Source of the DNA: Caballeronia sp. NK8
GTDB lineage: Bacteria > Pseudomonadota > Gammaproteobacteria > Burkholderiales > Burkholderiaceae
DNA length: 64,000 bases
Assembly: GCF_018408855.1 (NCBI RefSeq)
Contig: NZ_AP024323.1
Span: 806,001 to 870,000 of the forward strand
Direction of reading: 5' to 3'
Shown here piece by piece: positions 43,520 to 53,253 of the stretch. Position 1 is the first letter of the stretch. Each line of letters opens with the position of its first letter. Under the pieces are notes generated by a model. It was given only the letters and a program-made list of their open reading frames with translations. It was not told where the DNA came from and did not search any database. The position numbers were made by a program, and so were the translations under genes.

Positions 43520-44782
43520 TTAGTAAAGTGGCGCCGAACGCAGCTCGTTCACTTCCTTCACGCTGACCGGCGCGCCGTGGTTGCCCCACGCGGTGCGGAT
43601 ATACGTGACCACGGCCGCGACCTCGAGATCCGAGAGCGACTGCGCGAACGGCGGCATGCCGTAGGGCTTCGGGTTCTTGAACGTGCCGGGCGGATAGCCG
43701 CCGTTCAGCACCATGCGGATCGGGTTCACGGCCGAGTTCATCACGATCGACTGATTGTTCGCGAGCGGCGGGAAATCGGGCGGCTTGCCCTGACCTTGCG
43801 TGGCGTGGCATTCGGCGCATTGGGCCTCGTAGACCTTCTTGCCGAGCGGCGCGAGGTCCGAGCGCGCCTCGACAGCCGCCTGGCTCGGCGGCTCCGCTTT
43901 GTCGCCCGAACGCGCGGGCAACGCCTTCAGATAGACAGCCATCGCGCGCACGTCGTCTTCGGTCAGATATTGCAGGCTGTCGTAGACGACTTCGGCCATC
44001 GGTCCGTAGACCGCGCCGCGATTGGACACGCCCGCATGCAGCAGACCGACGATATCGTCGAGGCTCCAGTCGCCCAGACCCGCTTCGCGGTTCGACGTGA
44101 GCGACGGCGCGTACCAGTTCTGAATCGGGATCAGGCCGCCTTCGAACGCCTTCGACTTCACATTGCCGCCGAGCGCGTTGATGGCCGTGTGGCACATCGA
44201 GCAGTGTCCGAGCCCTTCGACCAGATACGCGCCGCGATTCCATTCGACCGATTGCGTCGCGTCGGGCTCATACTCGCCCGCGCGGAAGAACAGCGAGCGC
44301 CAGCCGAGCAGCAGCTCGCGGCGATTGAACGGGAAACGCAACTCGTGCGGCCGGTTCGGCTGATGCACCGGCGGCGTGGACATCAGGAACGCGTAGATGG
44401 CGTCGGAATCGGCGCGCGTGACTTTTGTATAGGACGTAAAGGGCATCGCCGGATAGAGCAGCGAGCCGTCGCGCGACTTGCCCGTGTGCATCATCGTGTA
44501 GAACTCGGCGGCGGTCCATTTGCCCAGCCCCGTCTCCTTGTCCGACGAAATGTTGGGTGTATAGAGCGTGCCGAAGGGCGTGTCCATCGGGCGGCCGCCG
44601 CCGAAGGTCTTGCCCGCGGGCAGCGTATGGCACGCGATGCAATCGCCCGCGCGCGCAAGATACTCGCCGCGCTTCACGGTGGCGGCGTCGGCGGCCTGCG
44701 CCGTGGCCTGCTGGATGGGCGCGGCGCACGCCGCAAGAAAGACCGCGACGGTCAGCGCTCGGAACGGGCGAAATCGGAGCAC
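43520..44782 (-). CDS. Triheme membrane-associated cytochrome c
   Basis: 420 aa. Signal region (FRALTVAVFLAACAAP) and three cytochrome c motifs: CIACH, CSMCH and CAECH. Spacing fits the alcohol-dehydrogenase-type triheme cytochromes that feed quinol or substrate electrons onward. GTG start at 44782 with GAGGA seven bases upstream. Between a diheme cytochrome and the oxidase genes, it likely links to the same chain. Confidence 0.88.
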   Translation of the reverse strand: MLRFRPFRALTVAVFLAACAAPIQQATAQAADAATVKRGEYLARAGDCIACHTLPAGKTFGGGRPMDTPFGTLYTPNISSDKETGLGKWTAAEFYTMMHTGKSRDGSLLYPAMPFTSYTKVTRADSDAIYAFLMSTPPVHQPNRPHELRFPFNRRELLLGWRSLFFRAGEYEPDATQSVEWNRGAYLVEGLGHCSMCHTAINALGGNVKSKAFEGGLIPIQNWYAPSLTSNREAGLGDWSLDDIVGLLHAGVSNRGAVYGPMAEVVYDSLQYLTEDDVRAMAVYLKALPARSGDKAEPPSQAAVEARSDLAPLGKKVYEAQCAECHATQGQGKPPDFPPLANNQSIVMNSAVNPIRMVLNGGYPPGTFKNPKPYGMPPFAQSLSDLEVAAVVTYIRTAWGNHGAPVSVKEVNELRSAPLY

Positions 44783-44795
44783 GTCGGGTCCTCGG

Positions 44796-45518
44796 TTAGT
44801 TGTGAACGCTGCCGCAGGCGAGCGGCATCCTGAACGAACCGGCGGCGACGGGCACTGGATCGGTCGGCGCGGGCAGCGACGCAAGGTAGGCCGCGATCGC
44901 GGTGATGTCGCGATCGCTCAACAGTTTCGAGACTTGCCCCATGCAATCCGGCGCGACGGTCGAACGCGTGCCATAGCGCCACGCGCCCAGTTGCGCGCTG
45001 AGATAGTCGGCGTGCAGGCCGAGCAGCCCGGGAATCGCGGGTTCCATGCCGGTCATCGCCGCGCCGTGGCAGCTCACGCAGGCAGGCACCTTGCGCGCGG
45101 CGTCGCCCTTCGTGACCAGCGCCTTACCGAGATCGAGCGTTTTTGCATCGACCTTGACGGGCGCGGGCGGCGGGAACGGCGGACGCTCGCTCGCGAAGTA
45201 GTCGGCGATCTGCTTCAGGTACGCATCGGGCAGATACGCAAGCAGGTAGTTCATCGGCGGATACTTGCGCCGGCCATCGCGGAACGCGAGCAACTGGTTG
45301 TACAGATAGCCGGCGGGTTTGCCGGACAGGCGCGGGAAGTAGTCGTTGTCGGTGCCCTCGCCGCGTGCGCCGTGGCAGGCCGCACAGCCCATCACGCGGG
45401 CCTGCATCGTATCGGGCGCGCGCTCCAGTGGAGCGGCATCAGCCGCGAGCGCGCCGCAGCTGGAAAACGCGAACAGCGCGGACAAGAGGAAAGCGCCGAG
45501 CTTTGCCACGTTTCGCAC
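44796..45518 (-). CDS. Diheme cytochrome c (c4-like)
   Basis: 240 aa. Signal peptide (ending ALAAD) and two heme motifs CAACH and CVSCH. Periplasmic electron carrier. GTG start at 45518 behind GGGGGTT. First gene of the cytochrome/oxidase operon, 13 bp before the triheme gene. Confidence 0.9.
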   Translation of the reverse strand: MRNVAKLGAFLLSALFAFSSCGALAADAAPLERAPDTMQARVMGCAACHGARGEGTDNDYFPRLSGKPAGYLYNQLLAFRDGRRKYPPMNYLLAYLPDAYLKQIADYFASERPPFPPPAPVKVDAKTLDLGKALVTKGDAARKVPACVSCHGAAMTGMEPAIPGLLGLHADYLSAQLGAWRYGTRSTVAPDCMGQVSKLLSDRDITAIAAYLASLPAPTDPVPVAAGSFRMPLACGSVHN

Positions 45519-45853
45519 GTAACCCCCGTTGTCGATTTGCCGTGTTCGATTAGTCGGGCGCGAGGCATGCGTCCGACGCGGTTCTTCAAGGCGCTGCGAT
45601 GTTCTTGGTGCCGATGGGTTGCGCTAGGCTTTTCTGATCTTAGAAGAGACGGCCCGTTTTTCCCAGCTTGGAGATTGTCTCAATGCATGACGTCGATGCG
45701 GTTCGCACAATGCATCCTTCTTTGCGTTTGAACAATGAATAGCATCTTTTTTAAGACGGGCAATGACTTTGTGCCGATCCGCTACTGAATACAGGTCATC
45801 GCTTTGAACAGTCGATCGAATTATTTCAAGACAAGCGATGCGTCACGCACCGC
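45519..45853. other. 335-bp gap upstream of the cytochrome operon
   Basis: It must contain the promoter of the cytochrome/oxidase operon and the 3' end of norR. AT-richer than genes. No FNR box, sigma-54 promoter with correct spacing, or small gene was convincing. Confidence 0.5.
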
Positions 45854-47407
45854 TCATTTGAGGCCGAGCCGCTTCGCCAGCCGGTTGAGATTCGCGCGAT
45901 CCATCCCGAGCTCGCGCGCGGCCGATGCCCAGTTCTGATCGTGACGCTTGAGCGCGTCGAGGATGAGCGTGCGCTCGTACGCGCTCACCGCATCGCGGAA
46001 GTCAGCGCCCGGCGCGGGCAACGCCGGCGTGGTGGGCGCGATCGCTGGCGTGCCGGGCGGGCCGCCGCCGGACAGCGTGAGATCGTCGGCGGTCAGCGTC
46101 AGGATGCGCGGGCGCTCCCGATGCGCCGCCAGCGCCTTCAACGCGCTGCGCCCGATCAGATGCTCCAGCTCGCGCACGTTGCCGGGCCAGCGGTACGCGA
46201 GCAGCGCGGCCTGGGCATCGGCGGAAAGACGCAGGCTCAGCAGACCGAGACGCGAGCGGTTCTCCTCTAGAAAGTAGCCTGCGAGCAGCAATACGTCGCG
46301 GCCACGCTCACGCAGCGGCGGCACCACCAGCGGATACACCGACAGCCGATGATAGAAATCCGCCCTGAACCGCCCCGCGCGCACTTCCTCGGCGAGATCG
46401 CGATTCGTGGCGGCGATCAGCCGCACGTCGACCTTGTGCTCGCTGTCGGAGCCGATGCGCTGCAACTGGCCGTTCTGCAGCACGCGCAGAAGCTTCGCCT
46501 GCACCGGCAACGGCAGTTCGCCGACTTCATCGAGAAAGAGCGTGCCGCCATCGGCGAGTTCGAACTTGCCGCGCCGGTCCGACGACGCGCCCGAGAACGC
46601 GCCGCGCACATGCCCGAAAAGCTCGCTTTCGACCAGCGTATCGGGCAGCGCCGCGCAGTTCAGGCTGACGAGCGGCTTGTCGGCGCGCGGCGAGAGCGCG
46701 TGGATCTCGCTCGCGACGAGTTCCTTGCCGACGCCCGTCTCGCCGGTGATGAGCACGGTGAGATCGCTCGACGCGACGATCGCGATCTCCTCCTGCAAGC
46801 GGTTATGCGGCTCGCTGCTGCCGATCATCTCGCGCCGCCGCGGGCCGCTTGCCTGCCGATACACCTCCGCGCGCTGGCGCTCGGCCTCGCTCGTTCGTGC
46901 GAGGCTGTCGATGCGCTCGGCCACGCTCACGGTCGCCGCCGCGAGGCTGAGAAAGGCCTGCAGCGACGCCATGTCGATGCCGTCGAAGCGCGCGGGATCG
47001 AGCGCGTCGAGCGTCAGGACGCCCCAGGCGTGCCCGTTGATGAAGAGCGGGCAGCCGAGGCAATCGTGCACCTCCAGATGGCCGCTCACGCCTTTCACGA
47101 GGCCATCGTAGGGATCGGGGAGATCGGAGCCGGCGGCGAAGCGCGTCGGCTCCTCGCTCGCGAGAATGCGCGCGAAACGCGGATGCTCGCTCACCCGAAA
47201 GCGCCGTCCGAGCGTATCGCTCGACAGACCATCGATGGCGAGCGGCACCAGCGTGTCGCCGTCGAGCCGCAACAGCGCGGTGGCGTCGCCGGGAAAGAGC
47301 GCGCGCAGCGTGTGCAGCAAACGCCGGTAGCGCTCGGTGTCGGGCATCGCGCTCGACAGGTCCTCGATCAGCGGAACGAGGGCGTCGAGCAGCACGCGCG
47401 AAGTCAT
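45854..47407 (-). CDS. norR: NorR-type nitric-oxide-responsive sigma-54 activator
   Basis: 517 aa. GAF sensor (about 20-170) including the LPDPYDGL stretch that surrounds the iron ligand in E. coli NorR. AAA+ domain with Walker A GETGVGKE at 222 and Walker B LFLDE. The sigma-54 loop reads GAFSGA (269-274) instead of GAFTGA. C-terminal Fis helix-turn-helix (EL..DRANLNRLAKRLG). ATG at 47407 fits the family N-terminus. Divergent from hmp, its likely target. Confidence 0.92.
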   Translation of the reverse strand: MTSRVLLDALVPLIEDLSSAMPDTERYRRLLHTLRALFPGDATALLRLDGDTLVPLAIDGLSSDTLGRRFRVSEHPRFARILASEEPTRFAAGSDLPDPYDGLVKGVSGHLEVHDCLGCPLFINGHAWGVLTLDALDPARFDGIDMASLQAFLSLAAATVSVAERIDSLARTSEAERQRAEVYRQASGPRRREMIGSSEPHNRLQEEIAIVASSDLTVLITGETGVGKELVASEIHALSPRADKPLVSLNCAALPDTLVESELFGHVRGAFSGASSDRRGKFELADGGTLFLDEVGELPLPVQAKLLRVLQNGQLQRIGSDSEHKVDVRLIAATNRDLAEEVRAGRFRADFYHRLSVYPLVVPPLRERGRDVLLLAGYFLEENRSRLGLLSLRLSADAQAALLAYRWPGNVRELEHLIGRSALKALAAHRERPRILTLTADDLTLSGGGPPGTPAIAPTTPALPAPGADFRDAVSAYERTLILDALKRHDQNWASAARELGMDRANLNRLAKRLGLK

Positions 47408-47491
47408 TGCGACTACGTAGGCAGTCCTTTTGACTAGAGTCGAATCGACCATATGCGAAATTAACTGATTGATTTATCGACGATTCTACTC

Positions 47492-47507
47492 TGGCACAGT
47501 TCGTGTA
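47492..47507 (+). promoter_or_regulatory. Possible sigma-54 promoter of hmp
   Basis: TGGCACAGTTCGTGTA: -24 element perfect, -12 element degenerate (GTGT in place of TTGC). It lies 70 bp before the hmp ATG and opposite norR, where a NorR-dependent sigma-54 promoter is expected. Confidence 0.45.
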
Positions 47508-47575
47508 TGAGATGTTGTCGAAGACTTTCGATGCGGAAGCGCCCCGCTTCCGCCCATCACACGAGGAACCGAAGC

Positions 47576-48757
47576 ATGCTGTCAGCAGAACATCGCGCCA
47601 TCGTCAAGGCAACCGTCCCCCTCCTGGAAAGCGGCGGTGAAGCGCTCACCCGGCACTTCTACAACAAGATGCTCACCGAGTACCCCGAAGTGCGCCCGAT
47701 GTTCAATCAGGCGCATCAGGCCAGCGGCGCGCAGCAGCGCGCGCTCGCCAACGGCGTGCTGATGTACGCGCGGCATATCGATCAACTGGAGAAGCTCGGC
47801 GGGCTCGTCGGCCAGATCATCAACAAGCACGTCGCGCTGAATATCCAGCCGGAGCATTATCCGATCGTCGGAAGCTGCCTGCTCGCGTCGATCCGCGAAG
47901 TGCTCGGCGAGGAGATCGCGACCGACGCCGTCATCGACGCGTGGGCCGCCGCCTATGGGCAACTCGCCGATCTGCTGATCGGGCTGGAGGAAGGCATCTA
48001 CAGCGAGCGCGAACAGGCGCCGGGCGGATGGCGCGGCACGCGGCGTTTCGTCGTCGCGCGCAAGGAAAAGGAGAGCGACGAAATCACCTCGTTCTATCTC
48101 GTGCCCGAAGACGGCGGCGCGCTGCTCGACTTTCATCCGGGTCAGTACATCGGTCTGCGCGTGCTCATCGACGGTGAGGAACTGCGCCGCAATTACTCGC
48201 TGTCCGCCGCGCCCAACGGCCACGAATATCGCATCAGCGTGAAGCGCGAAGCAAATGGCAAGGTGTCGAACTTTCTGCATGAGAACGTGCGCGAACGCGA
48301 CGTGCTGGAGCTCTACCCGCCCGCCGGCGATTTCAAACTCGAGCAAAGCGAGAAGCCGCTCGTGCTGATCAGCGGCGGCGTCGGCATCACGCCGACGCTC
48401 GCGATGCTGCAGGCCGCGCTCGAAACGAAGCGTCCGGTCCACTTCATCCACTCGGCCCGGCACGGCGGCGTGCATGCGTTCCGCGCGGTCATCGAGGATC
48501 TGGCGGCGCGCCATCCGCAGCTCAAGCGCTTCTACTGCTACGAGCACAAGCGCGACGGCGATCACGAAGCGCACGGCATCGGCTTCGTCGATGAAAAGCT
48601 GCTCGACACGTGGCTGCCGAAGAACCGCGATGTCGACGCGTATTTCCTCGGACCGAAGGCGTTCATGAAGGCCGTGAAGAAGCATCTGAAGACGCTCGGC
48701 GTGCCCGAGGCGCAAAGCCGCTTCGAGTTCTTCGGCCCGGCTGCGGCGCTCGACTGA
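47576..48757 (+). CDS. hmp: Flavohemoprotein, nitric oxide dioxygenase
   Basis: 393 aa. Globin domain (1-140) with proximal His in NKHVALNI, FAD-binding domain with RRNYSLS, and NAD domain with GGVGITPTLAML. It oxidises NO to nitrate with O2 and NADH. ATG at 47576 with GAGGAA eight bases upstream. Divergent from norR and followed by a strong terminator. Confidence 0.95.
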   Translation: MLSAEHRAIVKATVPLLESGGEALTRHFYNKMLTEYPEVRPMFNQAHQASGAQQRALANGVLMYARHIDQLEKLGGLVGQIINKHVALNIQPEHYPIVGSCLLASIREVLGEEIATDAVIDAWAAAYGQLADLLIGLEEGIYSEREQAPGGWRGTRRFVVARKEKESDEITSFYLVPEDGGALLDFHPGQYIGLRVLIDGEELRRNYSLSAAPNGHEYRISVKREANGKVSNFLHENVRERDVLELYPPAGDFKLEQSEKPLVLISGGVGITPTLAMLQAALETKRPVHFIHSARHGGVHAFRAVIEDLAARHPQLKRFYCYEHKRDGDHEAHGIGFVDEKLLDTWLPKNRDVDAYFLGPKAFMKAVKKHLKTLGVPEAQSRFEFFGPAAALD

Positions 48758-48783
48758 TCGCGCGGGTAGCGCGGCGCTTTCCG

Positions 48784-48813
48784 ACCCGCGGTGCATTCAG
48801 CCGCGGGTTTTTT
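48784..48813 (+). terminator. Rho-independent terminator after hmp
   Basis: Stem ACCCGCGG/CCGCGGGT with a nine-base loop, followed by a run of T. Confidence 0.85.
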
Positions 48814-48962
48814 GCGTGCCCGCGCAGCATCGAAAATGCCGTCTTGCTGGTCACCTGAAATTTCCAAAAACCGGTCATTTCAAATAGCCGCCTGAACGCC
48901 TAATCTTCTCTTGCCGCGCCGATCTGGCGCACTCTCCGAACCCAAGCAAAGAGGATACTTCA

Positions 48963-49400
48963 ATGCAACCCCGTCTCGACTTCTACAAAGCCAGCCCCGC
49001 CGCAATCAAGGCGCTCGTCGGTGTCGAAGAGCGCATCGCGAAGTCGGCGCTCGAAAAATCGCTGACCGAACTGGTGCGCCTGCGTGCATCGCAGATCAAC
49101 GGCTGCGCGTTCTGCGTCGACATGCACACGACCGATGCGCGCAAGGGCGGCGAAACGGACCGCCGTCTGGCGACGGTGGTCGTGTGGCGCGAAACGCCGT
49201 TCTTCACCGATCGCGAGCGCGCCGCGCTGGAGTGGACCGAAGCGCTGACGCTCGTGTCGCACGATCACGTGCCCGACGCCGTCTGGGAAGCCGTGAAGCC
49301 GCATTTCAGCGACGAGGAAATCGTTGACCTGACGCTGCTCGTCTCCGCGATCAATAGCTGGAACCGCTTTGCGATCGCGTTCCGCAAGACGCCGGCGTGA
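48963..49400 (+). CDS. Carboxymuconolactone decarboxylase/AhpD-like protein
   Basis: 145 aa. All-helical AhpD fold with the redox pair CAFC and His in CVDMHTTDA. Peroxidase or thiol-related activity is typical. Probable first gene of an operon with the cupin and nnrS. Confidence 0.88.
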   Translation: MQPRLDFYKASPAAIKALVGVEERIAKSALEKSLTELVRLRASQINGCAFCVDMHTTDARKGGETDRRLATVVVWRETPFFTDRERAALEWTEALTLVSHDHVPDAVWEAVKPHFSDEEIVDLTLLVSAINSWNRFAIAFRKTPA

Positions 49401-49410
49401 GGGTATCGAC

Positions 49411-49821
49411 ATGAGAATGCGCAAGATTCTCGTCGTCGCGGCCGCGCTGATGCTCGGCGCGGCCAACGCCGGCGCGCACGACACGACCGGCGCGGAGATC
49501 GTCACGCCGGTGATGAAGCAGGCGATTCCGGAAGCCGCCAGCAAGAACGTGCTGATGGCGACGGTCTCGTACAAACCAGGACAGGCGTCCGAAGCGCATA
49601 TGCATCCGGGGTCGATTTTCGCGTACGTGCTGGAAGGCCATGTGACTTCGCAGCTCGAAGGATCGGCGGCGAAGACGTATGGTCCGGGCGAATCGTGGTA
49701 CGAGCCGCCGGGGGCGCATCACATCGTCTCGAAGAATGCGAGCGCGACGAAACCGGCGAAGCTGCTCGTGTTCGCGGTCGTCGGCGAGAACGATCCGGTC
49801 AAGCAGCCGATTCCGCATTGA
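49411..49821 (+). CDS. Exported cupin-domain protein
   Basis: 136 aa. Signal peptide (ending NAGAHD) and a cupin fold with metal ligands in EAHMHPGSIFAYVLEG and PPGAHH. Periplasmic metal-binding protein of unknown substrate. Starts ten bp behind the AhpD-like gene, so co-transcribed. Confidence 0.87.
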   Translation: MRMRKILVVAAALMLGAANAGAHDTTGAEIVTPVMKQAIPEAASKNVLMATVSYKPGQASEAHMHPGSIFAYVLEGHVTSQLEGSAAKTYGPGESWYEPPGAHHIVSKNASATKPAKLLVFAVVGENDPVKQPIPH

Positions 49822-49851
49822 TCGGAGCGATGTTTTCAACGTGAGGATGTC

Positions 49852-51081
49852 ATGAAGATCGCAGAACCGAACGCCGTTTTCATCGCAGCGCCGGAAGGGC
49901 GAAAGCCTGAACATCGGCGGCGCCTCGCGCTGTTCGATCTCGGCTTTCGGCCGTTTTATCTGTGCGGCGCGGCGTTCGGCGCGCTCGCCCTGACGATCTG
50001 GCTGCTCGTGCTCGCGGGCGTGCCGCTCTTTGGCGGCTATCTGTTGCGCGCGGACCCGATCGGTTGGCACGCGCATGAAATGGTGTTCGGTTTCGCGGCG
50101 GCGATCGTCGTCGGCTTTCTGCTGACGGCGGTGCGCGCGTGGACCGGGCGCGATACCGCGAAAGGCGCGGCGCTCGCCTCGCTCGCACTGCTCTGGCTCG
50201 CGGGCCGCGTGCTCGTGTGGAGCGGACCGGCGCTGCCGGCTGCGGTCGTCGACAGCGTGTTCCTGCCCGTCGCGGCGCTCTTGCTGCTGCGCGTGCTCGT
50301 GAAGGCGGGCAACCGGCGCAACTATTTCATCGCTGCCGTGTTGCTGGCGTTCGGCGCGCTGAACGCCGCCTTCCATGCCTTCTCGATCGACGCGCGCCCC
50401 GATCTCGCGATGCGCACCGTGTACGCATCGGCGGGCATCGTCGTGTTGCTGGTCGGCGTGATCGGCGGACGCGTTATCCCGATGTTCACCGCCAACGCGA
50501 TCCCCGGCTTCGTCGCGCGACGCTGGCGCTTCGTCGAACTGACGGTCGCGCCGCTCACGCTCGCGGCGTTCTTCGCCGACGCCTTCGCGCTCGATGGCGC
50601 GATCGTCGCGCCGCTCGCCTTGCTGGCGTGCGGCGTGCATCTCGCGCGGATGACCGGCTGGCGCTCCTATGCAGTACGCGGACGCCCTATTCTCGCGATC
50701 CTGCATCTCGCGTATGCATGGCTGCCGCTCGGGTTTGCGATGCTCGCGCTCTCCGCCCTCGGATGGGCGCGCGTGCCGCACAGCCTCGCGATGCACGCGT
50801 TCGCGGCCGGCGCGATCGGCGGCGCGATCATCGCGATGATCACGCGCACCGCGCGCGGACATACGGGCCGCCCGCTCGTCGCGGACAGGCGCGACGTTAC
50901 GTGTTACGCGCTCGTGATGGCGGCGGGCGCGCTGCGCGTGTTCGGTCCGCTCGTCGCGCCGTCGTGGCATTCGGCATGGATCTTCGCCGCCGGCATCTGC
51001 TGGGTGGCCGCGTTCACGCTGTACGTTGCGAGTTACGCGGCGCCGCTCGCCCGGCCGCGCGAAGACGGCAAGCCGGGTTGA
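49852..51081 (+). CDS. nnrS: NnrS-family heme-copper membrane protein
   Basis: 409 aa, about 12 membrane segments. Signature RPFYLCGAAFGAL and WHAHEMVFGF near the N-terminus, and GRVIPMFTANAIPGF. NnrS protects against NO-derived stress. Its place behind hmp and the NorR regulator supports a nitrosative-stress cluster. ATG with GAGG seven bases upstream. Confidence 0.93.
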   Translation: MKIAEPNAVFIAAPEGRKPEHRRRLALFDLGFRPFYLCGAAFGALALTIWLLVLAGVPLFGGYLLRADPIGWHAHEMVFGFAAAIVVGFLLTAVRAWTGRDTAKGAALASLALLWLAGRVLVWSGPALPAAVVDSVFLPVAALLLLRVLVKAGNRRNYFIAAVLLAFGALNAAFHAFSIDARPDLAMRTVYASAGIVVLLVGVIGGRVIPMFTANAIPGFVARRWRFVELTVAPLTLAAFFADAFALDGAIVAPLALLACGVHLARMTGWRSYAVRGRPILAILHLAYAWLPLGFAMLALSALGWARVPHSLAMHAFAAGAIGGAIIAMITRTARGHTGRPLVADRRDVTCYALVMAAGALRVFGPLVAPSWHSAWIFAAGICWVAAFTLYVASYAAPLARPREDGKPG

Positions 51082-51158
51082 GACGGCAACGCTTTTTGAC
51101 ATCCGAATGGGCGGCTTCCGCGACAATCGCGTCCGCCCTTCCCGATTCCGATGTCACC

Positions 51159-51302
51159 ATGAAACACCTTCGTATTCTTTGCGCCGCAGCCCTGCTCGTC
51201 GGCGCTTCCCTCACGCTCTCCGGCTGCGGCCTGTTCGGCTGCAGCGGTTTCGCGTCCAACGGCGGCGGCTTCGGCGGCTGCAGCGTCGGAACGCGGTTCT
51301 GA
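51159..51302 (+). CDS. 47 aa lipoprotein
   Basis: Signal ending LTLSGC with lipobox Cys, then a Gly/Cys-rich remainder (GLFGCSGFASNGGGFGGC). No family recognised. Ribosome-binding site weak. Possibly part of the nnrS transcript. Confidence 0.55.
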   Translation: MKHLRILCAAALLVGASLTLSGCGLFGCSGFASNGGGFGGCSVGTRF

Positions 51303-51462
51303 CCGCGCGGTCCCTGCGCATGCAGGGCTCGCTTCGTCTATCTCCCGAATAATCGCGCCGCCCCCGCGCGTGCCGGGTTTGCCCGCGCACCGTTCGCGAG
51401 GACACTACGTTCATTGGGCAACCGTCGGCGGCAGTCAAAACCGACATCGACTGGAGACAGGC

Positions 51463-51639
51463 ATGAACGCTCACGTAAGTCTGCTACTTCTCGCTCTCGT
51501 TGCACCGGCCTGCGCGCTGGCCGTGCGGGTGTGGGTCGCCAGCATCGACGCGTGCGTGCCGCGCCTCGCCTTTTGCGCCGTGCATCGCGGCGCGTCCAAT
51601 CCAAGGCGGCATCTGCTCTCGTTCCGTGCGTCGCCGTAG
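51463..51639 (+). CDS. Small hypothetical protein with hydrophobic N-terminus
   Basis: 58 aa. Signal- or membrane-like start (SLLLLALVAPACALAV). CTGGAGACAGG lies right before the ATG. No homologue recognised; coding status uncertain. Confidence 0.4.
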   Translation: MNAHVSLLLLALVAPACALAVRVWVASIDACVPRLAFCAVHRGASNPRRHLLSFRASP

Positions 51640-51813
51640 TGCGCGACGGCGCTGAACGCCCATCCTGCTGCCGCGGGATCGCTCGAATCACGGGGATAAG
51701 GGAGCGAGGAGACCACCTGCCGGCGGCACGACAAAACGCGCATCCGCCATGCGGCCCGCGCGCCGCATGAAGAAGTCGCAGCCGCGGAAAGCGCGAGCTC
51801 GATAACTAGAAAC

Positions 51814-51834
51814 GGGCGACACGCCGGGTCGCCC
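51814..51834 (-). terminator. Probable terminator of the MFS antiporter gene
   Basis: Stem GGGCGAC/GTCGCCC with a seven-base loop, 27 bases after the stop on the minus strand, followed by a short T-rich stretch (GTTTCT). Confidence 0.5.
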
Positions 51835-51860
51835 GCCCTGCTGACATTACGCCCCGAGCA

Positions 51861-53174
51861 TCAATCCTTCACGGGCGAATACGGCATGTCCAGCGATGTA
51901 GCGCGCGCATGCTTCTGCGAATGTGCGTTGCGCATCGGCTTCAGCACGAAGAGCGCGAGCAGCGCCGATATCGCCGCCATGCCAGCGGCCAGCATGAACA
52001 CCGCGTGCCAGCTCCCCGTCATCGACGTGATGACGCTCGAGAACGGCACCAGCAGCGCTGCCGTGCCTTTCGCCGTGTAGAGCAGACCCGCGTTGGTCGC
52101 CGCGAACTTCGGTCCGAAGGTGTCGCCGCACGTCGCCGGGAAGAGGCTGTAGATCTCGCCCCACGCGAAGAACACGATGCCGGTCAGCACCACGAACGCC
52201 ACCGGATTGTGCCCATACTTCGACAGCATCACGATGCCGACCGCCTCGATCGCGAACGCGATGAACATCGTGTTCTCCCGCCCGATCCGGTCCGATACCC
52301 AGCCGAAGAACGGCCGCGTCAGCCCGTTGAGCACGCGATCGATGGTCAGCGCGAAGGTCAGCGCGGGAAGCGTCAGACCGAGCAGCGACACGGGCGAATC
52401 ATGCAGGCCGAAGTCCTTCGCGATCGGCCCGAGCTGCGCCGTCGCCATCAGGCCGCCGGCGGCCATCATCACGAACATCAGGTACATGACCCAGAAGATC
52501 GGCGACGCCAGCACCTGCTTCGGGCTCGCGTTGTAGACCGCCGTTTTGACGGCGCTTTTCACCGACGCGATCATCTTCTCGGGCGGCGCAAACAGCGCCA
52601 TGCCGAGCAGGAACACGACGAGCCCCTGGCCGAGACCGAACCACAGGAACGTCGCTTCATAGCCGCTCGACTTGATCATGTGCGCGATCGGCACGACGGT
52701 CGCAGCCGAGCCCATCCCGAAGCCCGCCGCCGTGATGCCCGCAGCCAGCCCGCGCCGCTCCGGGAACCACTTCAGCGCATTGCCGACGCACGTGCCGTAC
52801 ACCGCGCCCGCGCCGACACCGCCGACCGCCGCCGCGAAGTACAGCAGCGGCAGCGACGACGCCACCGAGTTGAGCGCCCACGCAATCGCGCATAGCAGGC
52901 CGCCGCCGACCACGACGGGCCTGGGCCCGTACTTGTCGACGAGATAGCCTTCCACCGGCACGAGCCAGGTTTCCGTCACGACGAAGATCGTGAACGCAAC
53001 CTGGATGGCCGCGCGACCCCAGTGATACTTCTCGTCGATCGGATTGACGAAGAGTGTCCAGCCATACTGCATGTTGGCGATCATCGCCATGCAAATCACG
53101 CCGAAAACCAACTGCACCCACGGCGACGCCAGGCGCGACACCTTGTCTTCGCGGCCCATCTGGTTCATTCCCAT
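51861..53174 (-). CDS. oxlT: Oxalate/formate antiporter-type MFS transporter
   Basis: 437 aa, 12 membrane segments. N-terminal WTLFVNPIDEKYHWGRAAIQVAF and the family's central loop fit OxlT-like MFS carriers. It exchanges small organic acids. ATG at 53174 with AAGGAG eight bases upstream. A near-palindrome at 53254-53276 may be its operator. Confidence 0.87.
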   Translation of the reverse strand: MGMNQMGREDKVSRLASPWVQLVFGVICMAMIANMQYGWTLFVNPIDEKYHWGRAAIQVAFTIFVVTETWLVPVEGYLVDKYGPRPVVVGGGLLCAIAWALNSVASSLPLLYFAAAVGGVGAGAVYGTCVGNALKWFPERRGLAAGITAAGFGMGSAATVVPIAHMIKSSGYEATFLWFGLGQGLVVFLLGMALFAPPEKMIASVKSAVKTAVYNASPKQVLASPIFWVMYLMFVMMAAGGLMATAQLGPIAKDFGLHDSPVSLLGLTLPALTFALTIDRVLNGLTRPFFGWVSDRIGRENTMFIAFAIEAVGIVMLSKYGHNPVAFVVLTGIVFFAWGEIYSLFPATCGDTFGPKFAATNAGLLYTAKGTAALLVPFSSVITSMTGSWHAVFMLAAGMAAISALLALFVLKPMRNAHSQKHARATSLDMPYSPVKD

Positions 53175-53253
53175 GCCTGTCTCCTTGGCAAGCTTGCCTT
53201 GTGTATTCGGACGCCGAACGGCGCCTCCCACGACGCTTTTTCATGCCGCGTCG

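Noticed and set aside
45760..45775. GGCAA...GTGCC sequence upstream of the cytochrome operon resembling a sigma-54 promoter
   Set aside because: GG and GC elements are 14 instead of 12 bases apart.
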